Of a stretch of DNA of 64,000 bases, positions 10,171 through 19,204 are shown piece after piece (the stretch's first letter is position 1; every line of letters begins with the position of its first letter). This DNA comes from Chloroflexota bacterium. GTDB lineage: Bacteria > Chloroflexota > Anaerolineae > Anaerolineales > Villigracilaceae. The notes below the pieces were generated by a model, which saw only the letters and a program-made list of their open reading frames with translations, did not search any database and had not been told where the DNA came from. The translations under genes were made by a program, and so were the position numbers. The stretch is from positions 62,001 to 126,000 of the forward strand of contig JACPVF010000016.1 in NCBI GenBank assembly GCA_016191845.1, given 5' to 3'.

Positions 10171-10283
10171 GTCAGCCTCCTTTCATTTTTGAAAGGCTGG
10201 TTAAAGTATAAATCATCCCTCTCAATCAGGCAACCGTTTTTACACGGCCTACAGGGTCGGACAAAAGTCCTAGCCCTTAATCG

Positions 10284-10316
10284 AAAAAGCCGCCATCCGA
10301 CACGGACGGCGGCTTT
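10284..10316 (-). terminator. Intrinsic terminator of thiolase gene
   Basis: AAAGCCGCCaTCCGacaCGGAcGGCGGCTTT with U-rich tail on the minus strand. Confidence 0.75.
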
Positions 10317-10319
10317 GAG

Positions 10320-11477
10320 TTAGCCTGCTTTCAGGATATGGGTCAGGATGGTGGCGCCCGACCCGCCAATATTCTGCGCCATGCCGATTTTTGCGTCGGC
10401 TACCTGGGTGGGACCACACTCGCCGCGTAATTGTTGTGCCACTTCGACGATCTGATACATGCCTGTCGCGCCGACGGGATGTCCGCGGGCCTTGAGTCCG
10501 CCTCGGGTGCAGACGGGAATCCGCCCTGTAGGGCCGATCTCGTTATCGAGGCCGAGGCGCACTCCCTGGCCTCTTTCCGCGAATCCACACGCCTCAAGCG
10601 AAAGCACCGCCATGATCGAGAACGCATCATGGATCTCGAACACGTCGATGTCCTCGGGGGCCACGCCTGCCATCTCGTAAGCGCGTTTGGCCGAGGAATA
10701 AGCCGCCTGCAGAAAGAGCGGATCGCGGCGGCTGTGGATGGCGATGGTGTCTGTTGCCGAAGCCGACCCCGCCACCTTTACACGCGGACGGTTGGGTAGG
10801 TGCGCCACCTTTTCAGCGGGCACGAGAATGGCAGCTGCTGCGCCATCCCCTGTGGGAGAAGCGTCCAGCAGGCTGATGGGCGTGGCTACCATGCTGGCCT
10901 TCTCGAATCTCTCGGGCGTGACCTTTTCATGCAGGCGTGCGTAGGGATTGTGCATGGCATTGGCATGTGCGTTGATCGGGAAGGGTCCAAAATCGGCGTG
11001 ATTCCAACCGTACTCATGCATGTAACGGCGCATGACCAATGCATTCAGGCCCACGAATGAGACGCCCTGTTCCACCTCGTAATCGGCGTCGGCAGCGGTG
11101 GCCAGGGCGGCGGTCACGTCGTGGCCTGCCTTGTCGCTCATTTTTTCGACACCCACCACCAGCGCGGACTCAACCTCTCCCGAGGCGACAGCCATCAGCC
11201 CCGAACGGAAGGCAGCCGCACCCGAACCGCAGGCGGCCTCCAATTTGACGGCTTCCTGCCCCCACAGCCCGATCCAATCCGAGAAGAACGTCCCCAATTG
11301 GTTTTGTCCATTGACAATGGGGGAAAGCATATTGCCCACGTAGAGCGCGTCCACCTGTTGGAGGCCTGCATCCTGCAGGGCGGCAAAAGCGGCCTCACCG
11401 CCGATCTCGCGCAGGGATTTCTCCCAATGCTCGTCCACAACGGTCTGACCGATTCCTAAAATAGCGACTTCTCGCAT
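10320..11477 (-). CDS. Thiolase family protein (acetyl-CoA acetyltransferase-like)
   Basis: LEAACGSGAAAFRSGLMAV, VFEIHDAFSIMAVLSLEACG, GGLKARGHPVGATGMYQIVE. Confidence 0.88.
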   Translation of the reverse strand: MREVAILGIGQTVVDEHWEKSLREIGGEAAFAALQDAGLQQVDALYVGNMLSPIVNGQNQLGTFFSDWIGLWGQEAVKLEAACGSGAAAFRSGLMAVASGEVESALVVGVEKMSDKAGHDVTAALATAADADYEVEQGVSFVGLNALVMRRYMHEYGWNHADFGPFPINAHANAMHNPYARLHEKVTPERFEKASMVATPISLLDASPTGDGAAAAILVPAEKVAHLPNRPRVKVAGSASATDTIAIHSRRDPLFLQAAYSSAKRAYEMAGVAPEDIDVFEIHDAFSIMAVLSLEACGFAERGQGVRLGLDNEIGPTGRIPVCTRGGLKARGHPVGATGMYQIVEVAQQLRGECGPTQVADAKIGMAQNIGGSGATILTHILKAG

Positions 11478-11610
11478 AAAAGGTTCCTCTTTTTCCTGTG
11501 TTGGGTAAAATTGTACCCGATTGGACTCTCAACTGCTATCCAAACTCCCGCGAACAAAACAGGTCGGAGATTCGTCCTGAATGGGAAGATACTTTTCGAA
11601 GGAGAATCAC

Positions 11611-12081
11611 ATGTCTCGTTGGATTTTGATCGGATTGCTCTTTGGCTTCTTGCTGGCGTCTTGCGCGCCGCTTACTCCTGCCATCTCTCAGGCGCCGCTG
11701 GCCACGCCCACCGCGGCTCCACTCGGTGACTGGTCCCTGCGTATGACCCAGACGGGCGGGATCATGGGCCTGCGCCGTTCCGTGGAAATTTCCAGCGACG
11801 GCCAGATGGCCGTGACGGACGAGCGCACGAAGAAGACTGTCACCGTGCAATTGAGTGACGACGACCTGTCCCGTCTGAAGGCCATGCTCTCGACGATGGC
11901 CTACACAGACTTCAAATCACCTGCTGTGTGCGCCGACTGCTTCGTCTACGACCTGTCGGTGGATCGCGGCAGCGGCAAGCCGTTGACCGTCACCCTCGAC
12001 GATATGAGCCTTGAAGGCTCGGGCCTGACCGACCTGATCAGCCTGATTCGCGGCCTGATGGATAAGGCGCTGAAACCCTGA
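11611..12081 (+). CDS. Putative lipoprotein
   Basis: MSRWILIGLLFGFLLASCAP signal/lipobox. Confidence 0.65.
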   Translation: MSRWILIGLLFGFLLASCAPLTPAISQAPLATPTAAPLGDWSLRMTQTGGIMGLRRSVEISSDGQMAVTDERTKKTVTVQLSDDDLSRLKAMLSTMAYTDFKSPAVCADCFVYDLSVDRGSGKPLTVTLDDMSLEGSGLTDLISLIRGLMDKALKP

Positions 12082-12083
12082 AC

Positions 12084-12620
12084 ATGACGCGCGAAGACTC
12101 TGCCCGCTGGCACGACTCCCTGCTGACGACTCTGGACGCGAGCGGTCTCGAAGGCCGTCTCGCCGCCGACTACCTCCGTGCACATCAGACCACGGTTTGG
12201 TTCCTCAAGCTGCGTCCTCACGTGGGTGCCTTCTGGACTCCGTGGAGGAGTGTCGGTTTGAACCAGACACATTTTACCCGCACCACGCCGCTGACGGATC
12301 CCAGCCTGCTGACTCTCGTCATTCACGAAGTATGTCACCTGCAACAAGGGATGTTGAATGCGCTCTCGGTTCGTGGGGAATTGGAAGCCTGGCAACTGCA
12401 GTTCCGCGAATACCAACGTTTGACTCGACCGTTGACGGATCCTGTTTTGCTGGAGCTTTTATCCCTGCCGTTGAATTGGGACCGCGCTGTTTTGAAGCGT
12501 GCGCGAGAGTTGATGCAGGCGTATGCGGGCAAAGCCTATCGTGCTGACTTGCTTCCTCTATATCCATTTCCTCACGAGTTTCGATATTGGATGACCCGCC
12601 GACCTCCAAGTGGCGTATAG
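12084..12620 (+). CDS. Hypothetical protein with HEXXH-type motif
   Basis: LVIHEVCHLQQGML contains HEVCH; immediately follows preceding gene. Confidence 0.55.
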   Translation: MTREDSARWHDSLLTTLDASGLEGRLAADYLRAHQTTVWFLKLRPHVGAFWTPWRSVGLNQTHFTRTTPLTDPSLLTLVIHEVCHLQQGMLNALSVRGELEAWQLQFREYQRLTRPLTDPVLLELLSLPLNWDRAVLKRARELMQAYAGKAYRADLLPLYPFPHEFRYWMTRRPPSGV

Positions 12621-12676
12621 CCATCTTCACAAAACTGTCAGTTCGTTTTAATGCAAGCCATATGATTTTGTACTAT

Positions 12677-12885
12677 GATGGATGCATAGGAAAGGAGGTC
12701 CCCAATCGATACACCGCCTGAATTCAAGTCCGAAGGGAAGACCGTGACGCCCTGATCTGGACAAGCAAGAGTGGCTTCCAGACGTTCGCCAAACGCAAAG
12801 AAGGCAACCGATCCGCTCTTTCCCTTCTACAACCAAATCTATTTGTACTTTGACGGATGGGTGCTCCCCATCCGTCTTTTTGTGT
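12677..12885 (+). ncRNA. Candidate small RNA / leader transcript ending in an intrinsic terminator
   Basis: -10-like TACTAT at 12671, AGGAAAGGAGGTCCCC motif, no ORF at or above the track size, perfect terminator at 12852-12881. Confidence 0.35.
12852..12881 (+). terminator. Intrinsic terminator
   Basis: GACGGATGGG-TGCTC-CCCATCCGTC-TTTTT perfect 10-bp stem. Confidence 0.85.
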
Positions 12886-12896
12886 TATGAGAAAGA

Positions 12897-12927
12897 AAAG
12901 AGGAAAGGTGTTGCCTTTCCTCTTTTT
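12897..12927. terminator. Bidirectional intrinsic terminator
   Basis: AAAGAGGAAAGG-TGTTG-CCTTTCCTCTTTTT. Confidence 0.85.
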
Positions 12928-12980
12928 GGTATGGTTTCGTCGACGTGTCGTTAAAAACGCGTATTTACTCTACTAACAGA

Positions 12981-14111
12981 TTACACGAGCTTGCTGACGA
13001 TCGCCAGCAGGATGCCGCCTGCCATCACCGAGCCAAGTTGACCCGCGGTATTGGCGCCCATGGCGTGCATCAGGATGAAGTTATCGGGATCCTCTTCGCT
13101 GGCCATCTTGGCGGCCAGACGTCCCGCCATGGGGAAGGCGGAGATGCCCGAGGCGCCGATGAGCGGATTGATCTTGCCGCCACTCAGGAAGCACATCAGC
13201 TTGCCGAAGAGCAGACCTGCCACGGTGTCGAGCGCGAAGGCCAACAGGCCCAGCAGCATGATCTGCAGGGTGGCCCAATTCAGGAAGGCGGAGGCGGTCA
13301 TGGTCGAGCCGACGGCCAGGCCGAGGAACAGGGTGGCGATGTTGATGATCTCGTTCTGTGCGGCCTTACTGAGGCGATCCACCACCCCCGAGACCTTGAG
13401 CAGGTTACCGAGCATCAGCATGGAGATGAGCGGAGTCGCCTCGGGGACCAGCAGGCCGACCGCCAGCGTGATGACGATGGGGAAGGCCACCAGCGTGGTC
13501 TGCGAGATGGGCTTGGGTGCATAGTCCATCTGGATCTGGCGCTCTTTCTTGGTGGTGAGCAGTTTCATCAGCGGCGGCTGGATGATGGGGATCAGGCTCA
13601 TGTATGAATAAGCCGCCACTGCGATGGGCGCTAGCAGCTCAGGTGCAAGCTTAGATGCCACGAAGATCGAGGTTGGGCCGTCGATGGCGCCGATCACGCC
13701 GATGGAGGCGGCCTGGTTGAGCGGGAAGCCGAGCAGGATGGCGAGGATCAACGTGCCGAAGATGCCGAATTGTCCCGCCGCACCGAGCAATACCATGCGT
13801 GGCTGCGAGAGCAGCGGACTGAAATCGATCATCGCGCCCACGCCGATGAAGATCAACAGCGGGAACAGCTCGGTTTTGATGCCTGCATCGTAGATGACCT
13901 TCATCATGCCGTCGGCATTGGCAGTCAGGCCCGAGAGCGGGATGTTTGCCAGAATGCAGCCGAAGCCGATGGGCAACAACAGGACGGGCTCATATTCCTT
14001 GGCCACAGCCAGATAGACCAGCACCAGGCCCGCGATGATCATCACCGCATTGCCAGGCGTAAAATTCATCAACCCTTTGGTGAGTTCGGGAAGTAGGACG
14101 CCTAGATCCAT
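12981..14111 (-). CDS. Na+-translocating decarboxylase beta subunit (OadB/MmdB/GcdB family)
   Basis: Multi-TM; GFGCILANIPLSGL, GAIDGPTSIFVASKLAPELLAPIAVAAYSYMSLIPIIQPP. Confidence 0.92.
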   Translation of the reverse strand: MDLGVLLPELTKGLMNFTPGNAVMIIAGLVLVYLAVAKEYEPVLLLPIGFGCILANIPLSGLTANADGMMKVIYDAGIKTELFPLLIFIGVGAMIDFSPLLSQPRMVLLGAAGQFGIFGTLILAILLGFPLNQAASIGVIGAIDGPTSIFVASKLAPELLAPIAVAAYSYMSLIPIIQPPLMKLLTTKKERQIQMDYAPKPISQTTLVAFPIVITLAVGLLVPEATPLISMLMLGNLLKVSGVVDRLSKAAQNEIINIATLFLGLAVGSTMTASAFLNWATLQIMLLGLLAFALDTVAGLLFGKLMCFLSGGKINPLIGASGISAFPMAGRLAAKMASEEDPDNFILMHAMGANTAGQLGSVMAGGILLAIVSKLV

Positions 14112-14539
14112 GCCGCCTCGCCTGCTTCGGCAAAGCGGATCAGCGCCTGTTTATGCGCCACGCTCTGCCCCGCGCTGACCAGCACCTCACCGACCACGCC
14201 CGAGCGCACGGTGCGGATGCTGTTCTTCATCTTCATGGCTTCGATGATCAACACGACGTGCCCCATCTCGATCTTTTCACCGGGTTTGACGAACACCTCG
14301 GTGACGGTGCCAGGCAGCGGCGCGACCAGGTCATTGCCATTCATGTGCTGACTGGCTGAACCGACGGGTAACGCCGCCACGGCGGGACGCGCGGCCTCTT
14401 TCTGGACCGTGGGCTGGGTCCCGTTTTCGGGCTGGATCTCGAAGGTCTGGCCGTCCACCCGCGCCACGACGGGCCGCGCGTTGATGTCCTCGATCTCCAC
14501 TTCGAACGTCTGGTTTTCAACTTTGACTTGATATTTCAT
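14102..14539 (-). CDS. Biotin carboxyl carrier protein / gamma-type biotin subunit
   Basis: VVLIIEAMKMKNSIRTVRSG biotinylation motif; LVAPLPGTVTEVFVKPGE. Confidence 0.92.
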   Translation of the reverse strand: MKYQVKVENQTFEVEIEDINARPVVARVDGQTFEIQPENGTQPTVQKEAARPAVAALPVGSASQHMNGNDLVAPLPGTVTEVFVKPGEKIEMGHVVLIIEAMKMKNSIRTVRSGVVGEVLVSAGQSVAHKQALIRFAEAGEAAWI

Positions 14540-14587
14540 GCTTCATACCTCTTTGCGGAACGCGGACCTGGGTCCGTGTCTGCCAAC

Positions 14588-14917
14588 TTAGCGGCGGCTG
14601 CCTTTTTGCACCAACTGGCGCGAGCGCAATCCCAACTGCCAGGCCGAGACCACCGAAGGAGTCGGCGGGGGAAGGGGATGCGCGGCGGAGAGTTCCTGCT
14701 CGGCCAGGGCCAGGGCCACAGCGACAGCCGCGGCGCGGGCCTGGAGTCCGCTGTCCACGCTGGGAGCAGCTTCGGGCGCGGACTCTTCGCCAGAGTCCTT
14801 TTCCTTGATGAGGCTCGTTATCAGCGACATGAGTCCCCACAGCACGATGATCGCTCCAAAGACCAGTCCCATCCCGACCGCGGTGATTTGTAAACTGAGA
14901 ATTATGTCATTAGCCAT
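14588..14917 (-). CDS. OadG/MmdD-like small membrane subunit
   Basis: ITAVGMGLVFGAIIVLWGLMSLITSLI single TM, position in operon. Confidence 0.8.
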   Translation of the reverse strand: MANDIILSLQITAVGMGLVFGAIIVLWGLMSLITSLIKEKDSGEESAPEAAPSVDSGLQARAAAVAVALALAEQELSAAHPLPPPTPSVVSAWQLGLRSRQLVQKGSRR

Positions 14918-14952
14918 AGTGCCTCTTTATATGACCGTGGATGGCCCATCGC

Positions 14953-16503
14953 CTATACAGGGATGTTCCCATGCTTGCGTGGCGGGGCGGGGGCGAACTT
15001 ATCGCGCAGGGCAGAGAGCGCGGCGATGATCTTGGGTCGGCTTTCGCGCGGCTCGATGATGTCATCCACGTCGCCTGTGCCCGCGGCGTAGTAGGGATTA
15101 TTGAAGCGCGCACGATAGTCGTCGGCCAGACGCTTGCGCTCGGCGGCAGGGTCGGCGGCGGCATCGATCTGTTTCTTGAACAGGATGTTGGCTGCGCCTT
15201 CCGCGCCCAACACGGCGATTTCAGCTGAGGGCCAGGCGTACGTCACATCGGTGCCCAGGTACTTGCTGGACATGACCACATACGCGCCGCCATAGGCCTT
15301 GCGCGTGATGATGGTGACCTTGGGTACGGTGGCCTCGGAATAGGCATACAACAGTTTTGCGCCGTGGCGGATGATGCCGCTGTGTTCCTGCGCCACGCCG
15401 GGCAGGAAGCCGGGCGAGTCGACGAAGGTGACCAGCGGCACGTTGAAGCAGTCGCACATGCGCACGAAGCGCGTCATCTTGTCGGAAGCGTCGATGTCGA
15501 TCACGCCCGCCATGACGGCGGGTTCCTGCGCGACCACGCCCACGCTATGTCCACCGATGCGCGCCAGACCCACGATGGCATTGCGCGCCCAGTTGGGCTG
15601 GATTTCGAGGAAGGAGCCCTTGTCCACGATGGACTCGATCACCTGATGCATGATGTAGGGTTCGGTGGGGTCGAGCGGGACGATGTGATTGAGGTGCTCG
15701 TCCATGCGCATCGGGTCGTCGGCCGGCGACACGAATTGCGGATTTTCCACATTGTTGGAGGGCAGATACGAGAGGAACTTGCGGACCAGGTCGAGCGCCT
15801 CGGCTTCAGAGTGAGCCGCCAGATGCGCCACGCCGCTGACCGACATGTGTACATCCGTGCCGCCCAGGGACTCGGCGTTGATGATTTCGCCAGTCACGGC
15901 CTTGATCACTTCAGGGCCTGTCAGGAACATGAAGGATTGCTTCTCGACCATGATGATCAGGTCCTGCAGGGCGGGGGAATAGGCTGCGCCGCCTGCACAG
16001 GGTCCAAGCATCACGCTGATCTGCGGCACGACGCCCGAGTACTGCGCGTTGCGGCGGAAGATTTCGGCATATGCGCCTAGGGCCTTGACGCCTTCCTGGA
16101 TGCGCGCGCCGCCCGAGTCGAGCAGGCCGATGCAGGGGACACCGTTGCGCATGGCCAGGTCCATCACGCGGCAGATCTTGTGCGATTGCATCTCGCTCAG
16201 GGTGCCGCCATAGATGGTAAAGTCTTGCGCGTAGACATAAACTGTGCGGCCGTCAATCTGGCCGTAGCCCGTCACCACGCCGTCGCCGAGGAAGGTCTCG
16301 GCGGCCAGCCCCAGTTCGTCCACCGGGCTGGTGATGAAGGGTTCGATCTCGTTGAAGGTGCCAGAGTCGAGCAACGCCAGGATACGCTCCCTGGCTGTCT
16401 GTTTGCCCTTGGCATGTTGCTTCTCGATGCGGTCCCTGCCCCCGCCTTCGAGGGCCTTGGCGCGCATCTTGCGCAGTTCAAGAATTCTGGGGTCTTCTTG
16501 CAT
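14953..16503 (-). CDS. mmdA: Acyl-CoA carboxyltransferase subunit (methylmalonyl-CoA decarboxylase alpha type)
   Basis: IGLLDSGGARIQEGVKAL, PCAGGAAYSPALQDLIIMV, FVDSPGFLPGVAQEHSGIIRHGAKLLYAYSEATVPKVTIITRKAYGGAYVVMSSK. Confidence 0.9.
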   Translation of the reverse strand: MQEDPRILELRKMRAKALEGGGRDRIEKQHAKGKQTARERILALLDSGTFNEIEPFITSPVDELGLAAETFLGDGVVTGYGQIDGRTVYVYAQDFTIYGGTLSEMQSHKICRVMDLAMRNGVPCIGLLDSGGARIQEGVKALGAYAEIFRRNAQYSGVVPQISVMLGPCAGGAAYSPALQDLIIMVEKQSFMFLTGPEVIKAVTGEIINAESLGGTDVHMSVSGVAHLAAHSEAEALDLVRKFLSYLPSNNVENPQFVSPADDPMRMDEHLNHIVPLDPTEPYIMHQVIESIVDKGSFLEIQPNWARNAIVGLARIGGHSVGVVAQEPAVMAGVIDIDASDKMTRFVRMCDCFNVPLVTFVDSPGFLPGVAQEHSGIIRHGAKLLYAYSEATVPKVTIITRKAYGGAYVVMSSKYLGTDVTYAWPSAEIAVLGAEGAANILFKKQIDAAADPAAERKRLADDYRARFNNPYYAAGTGDVDDIIEPRESRPKIIAALSALRDKFAPAPPRKHGNIPV

Positions 16504-16518
16504 AAAGTGCCTTCCTTT

Positions 16519-16536
16519 TTGTGATAATAGTCACAA
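16519..16536. promoter_or_regulatory. CRP/FNR-family-like operator palindrome upstream of decarboxylase operon
   Basis: TTGTGA-TAATAG-TCACAA, perfect inverted repeat matching TGTGA-N6-TCACA, 16 bp from mmdA start. Confidence 0.6.
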
Positions 16537-16672
16537 GAAAGAGTTTAACATAGCCTGTCTGACAAGCCAATGACGGAAGGCATACGGCAGGGGATGTATT
16601 AAGGCACTGAAAAGCGGGGAAGGCAGGAGCGGGAGAGGTGTTTGTCTCCGGGAACGAATAGGAACGAAGCAT

Positions 16673-17068
16673 TCATGCAGGCGGGACATTCAATTCCTCC
16701 ACGGGGTCCGGGGATTCTTGATCTGCTTGCGGAGCAGGCGGGTCGGAGTTCAGAAGGAGCTGAGTACGCACCAGGCGGGTGATGCTTTCAGCGGCCAGGC
16801 TGACCGCGCGCAGGGCTTGCAGGCGCGTCTCATAATCGATCTGGCCGGCTGCAAGGGTCTCGGCTTCGAGATAGCGGAGAATGTCCACCCGGATCAGCCC
16901 AATCTCGTTGGAGAGATCAGTGCCTTGAATACGGCTCAGGCGTTCCCTTTCGGCCTGTTTGAAATGGGCCGAATAGAGACCGTGCTTGAAGGCGTTGCGA
17001 TTTCCGAATTGCGCACCGCGTTTTCTTTTCATTTGTAGGGGGGCTCCTCCCCGCGCACGATTTTGCAC
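16673..17068 (-). CDS. Hypothetical helical protein with GNRNAFKHGLYS motif
   Basis: Complete ORF overlapping previous gene in same-strand operon. Confidence 0.65.
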   Translation of the reverse strand: MQNRARGGAPLQMKRKRGAQFGNRNAFKHGLYSAHFKQAERERLSRIQGTDLSNEIGLIRVDILRYLEAETLAAGQIDYETRLQALRAVSLAAESITRLVRTQLLLNSDPPAPQADQESPDPVEELNVPPA

Positions 17069-17463
17069 ATGGTTTCGAATTCGATATCATCCACCTTGTC
17101 CTCTCCCAGGACCAGGGCGGCAATCTCCAGGATGCGCCGATGGAGCTCCTCCATCTCCGCCTGGTGCGCGGCCTCCAATTGGGCCAGCGGTTCGAAGACC
17201 CTATGTTGGACCTCGACCAGGTGGGCGATCTTGCCGGCGGAATTCGTGATGGCCCGCAGTGTCTCCAAATGGTCATGGTAGGTGAGTCTTTTGCCCTCGG
17301 CCTTCATGCGCTTCAGGGTCAACAGGTTCATGTAGCGAATGAGCTCGATATCGTTGACGAGGTCGTCTGCGCCATACCGCTGGATGGTGCGCTTCAAGTC
17401 GCGGGCGTAGTAGACCTCATAGCCGGTGGGTGGCTGAGCGGTCTTTTTGGATGGCATCGTCAC
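17029..17463 (-). CDS. Hypothetical helical protein, paralogue-like to 16673..17068
   Basis: LVNDIELIRYMNLLTLKRM...LRAITNSAGKIAHLVEVQ aligns with LSNEIGLIRVDILRYLEAE...LRAVSLAAESITRLVRTQ. Confidence 0.65.
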   Translation of the reverse strand: MTMPSKKTAQPPTGYEVYYARDLKRTIQRYGADDLVNDIELIRYMNLLTLKRMKAEGKRLTYHDHLETLRAITNSAGKIAHLVEVQHRVFEPLAQLEAAHQAEMEELHRRILEIAALVLGEDKVDDIEFETMCKIVRGEEPPYK

Positions 17464-17846
17464 TCCTGCTCCCCAGTGGGGAGGGTGGAAGGGGATGTTT
17501 GCGTGGTTTCCATATTCCCCAGGGGCCCTTCCAAATCATCCTCCAGCCCATCGTCCGCAAAATTAAGGCCACGGATGGCGTCCCACATTAATTGTTGTAT
17601 CTGTTCGGCTGTATATTCAGCCCTGACCTGAGCGGCGATCAGCGTGGTGAAGAGGCTTTCGAGCGCGACCTGCGCAGATTCTTCGGGCGGTAGGCCCGCC
17701 AACCTGGCGCGGAGGGTGGCCAGCAGGGAGAGGCTTTTTTCGATCTGCGGGCGTTTTTTCACGCCCCTGAAACCCGAGAGATCCCCCAGATCGGCCTGGA
17801 AGAAGGGGGCATACAGCGAGGTGGGAGAGGAGGGAGGCCTGGTCAT
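17460..17846 (-). CDS. Hypothetical acidic protein
   Basis: ORF with start at MTRPPSSPTS; overlaps next gene by 4 nt. Confidence 0.55.
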   Translation of the reverse strand: MTRPPSSPTSLYAPFFQADLGDLSGFRGVKKRPQIEKSLSLLATLRARLAGLPPEESAQVALESLFTTLIAAQVRAEYTAEQIQQLMWDAIRGLNFADDGLEDDLEGPLGNMETTQTSPSTLPTGEQE

Positions 17847-17910
17847 GGAGGGGATGATAGCGGGCGGACCGTCCCTTTGGAAGAACCAGAGAGTATCTTT
17901 TGGTATCGTA

Positions 17911-18498
17911 TTATGGCGTTCTGCGCCGCTCCCTGACGTAGTTGGCGTGCAGCCTTTTGATGTGGGACAAGCTATGAGAGGTCTGCCGGGCAATTTCCGG
18001 CAGGGTGCATTTGTGACCGGCTTCCAACATGCTGTGATACCAATCGAACCAGAGGGTCAGGGCACTGCCCTTTTGGGGTCTGGACGGCATCTGGGGTTTA
18101 TCTGCAGGCAGGGGTGCGGACGGATGTGCCAGCCACCCTTGGGCTGCAAGTGAGGCCTCCACAGCCTGCCAGATGGAGAGGCAGGCACCGCCATGTTGTA
18201 CAAGGTAATTGACGTTCACTTCCACCAACAGTTTGACCCGATCCTCGCCCGGCAGGGTGCTGGCTTTGACGTGGAGGAGGAATTCCTGGTATTGATCCTC
18301 CCCAAAGGCGATCTCCACGACCTCGTAATAGGCGGGTTGATATTTTTCCAGGTCTCTCTTCCTCTGGTTGGGCGTGAGGAACTTGAAGGGTTCCCGCCCG
18401 TGGAGCGACGAGAGGCGCAGATATTCGGCATAGATCGCCTGGTAATACTGCACAAGCGTGCCGCGAAAGTACAGTTCCCTGGGTAGCACCGAGTTCAT
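17911..18498 (-). CDS. Hypothetical protein with C-terminal HTH-like segment
   Basis: CTLPEIARQTSHSLSHIKRLHANYVRERRR resembles HTH. Confidence 0.6.
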   Translation of the reverse strand: MNSVLPRELYFRGTLVQYYQAIYAEYLRLSSLHGREPFKFLTPNQRKRDLEKYQPAYYEVVEIAFGEDQYQEFLLHVKASTLPGEDRVKLLVEVNVNYLVQHGGACLSIWQAVEASLAAQGWLAHPSAPLPADKPQMPSRPQKGSALTLWFDWYHSMLEAGHKCTLPEIARQTSHSLSHIKRLHANYVRERRRTP

Positions 18499-19204
18499 TC
18501 TCCTTTTCCATCAGGGCTTGCGGGCATTAAATTAAAACAACCACTACCCGTAAAACGGGATGGGTCGTGGTTGCAGATGAATTTTAGAACAAACCTTCTG
18601 CTTTTGTCAAGGAACCATCAGAAGGTGGAGAAAGTGGGGAGGAGTAGGTGGAAAGGGGAAAGAAAAGGCGCTTGGAGTGGGAAGGGTAATTGATACAGAC
18701 GGGAAGTATGCGTAAGCAATTGAAATAAGTGACAGTCAAGGGCTGAAGAGACCTCCCTCCTGCTCCCTACTACAGGGGGGAGGAAAGGTACTATTGCTTG
18801 GGTCTGGGCCGACGATCTCCACGAAGCGAAGGTCACTGCGAAGGGGTTCCAAGTCTGCGTCTTGCCAGGTCCAGGCGGTGGCATCGGGCGGACTGGCGGA
18901 CCTGGAGCAGGCGGATGTGATTGCGCTGATCGAGGGCACCACCCTGAACGTGAAGTGTTCGATGCCTGGCTGTGGCTGCGCCCGCACCTGGTGGACGGGG
19001 GAGGATGCGCTGGAGCGGCTGATCGAGAGGCGCAGGTCTCACGACCTGCGCTCATTTTGCTTGCTGAAGTTCCTCGTGTTTTTCTGTTGATTTTGTGAAA
19101 AGAAAAAACTGACTCTTAAGTACTGTATAGACAAGTAAAAGACATGGTAGGATTCGCTCAGGAGTTGGTATCTCATCTTTCTACCCCAAAGGAGACAATC
19201 AAAT

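Noticed and set aside
12945-13607. 220-aa plus-strand ORF opposite the decarboxylase beta subunit
   Set aside because: His/Gln-rich shadow ORF; sense gene is unambiguous
15364-16080. 238-aa plus-strand ORF opposite mmdA
   Set aside because: Shadow ORF of the carboxyltransferase
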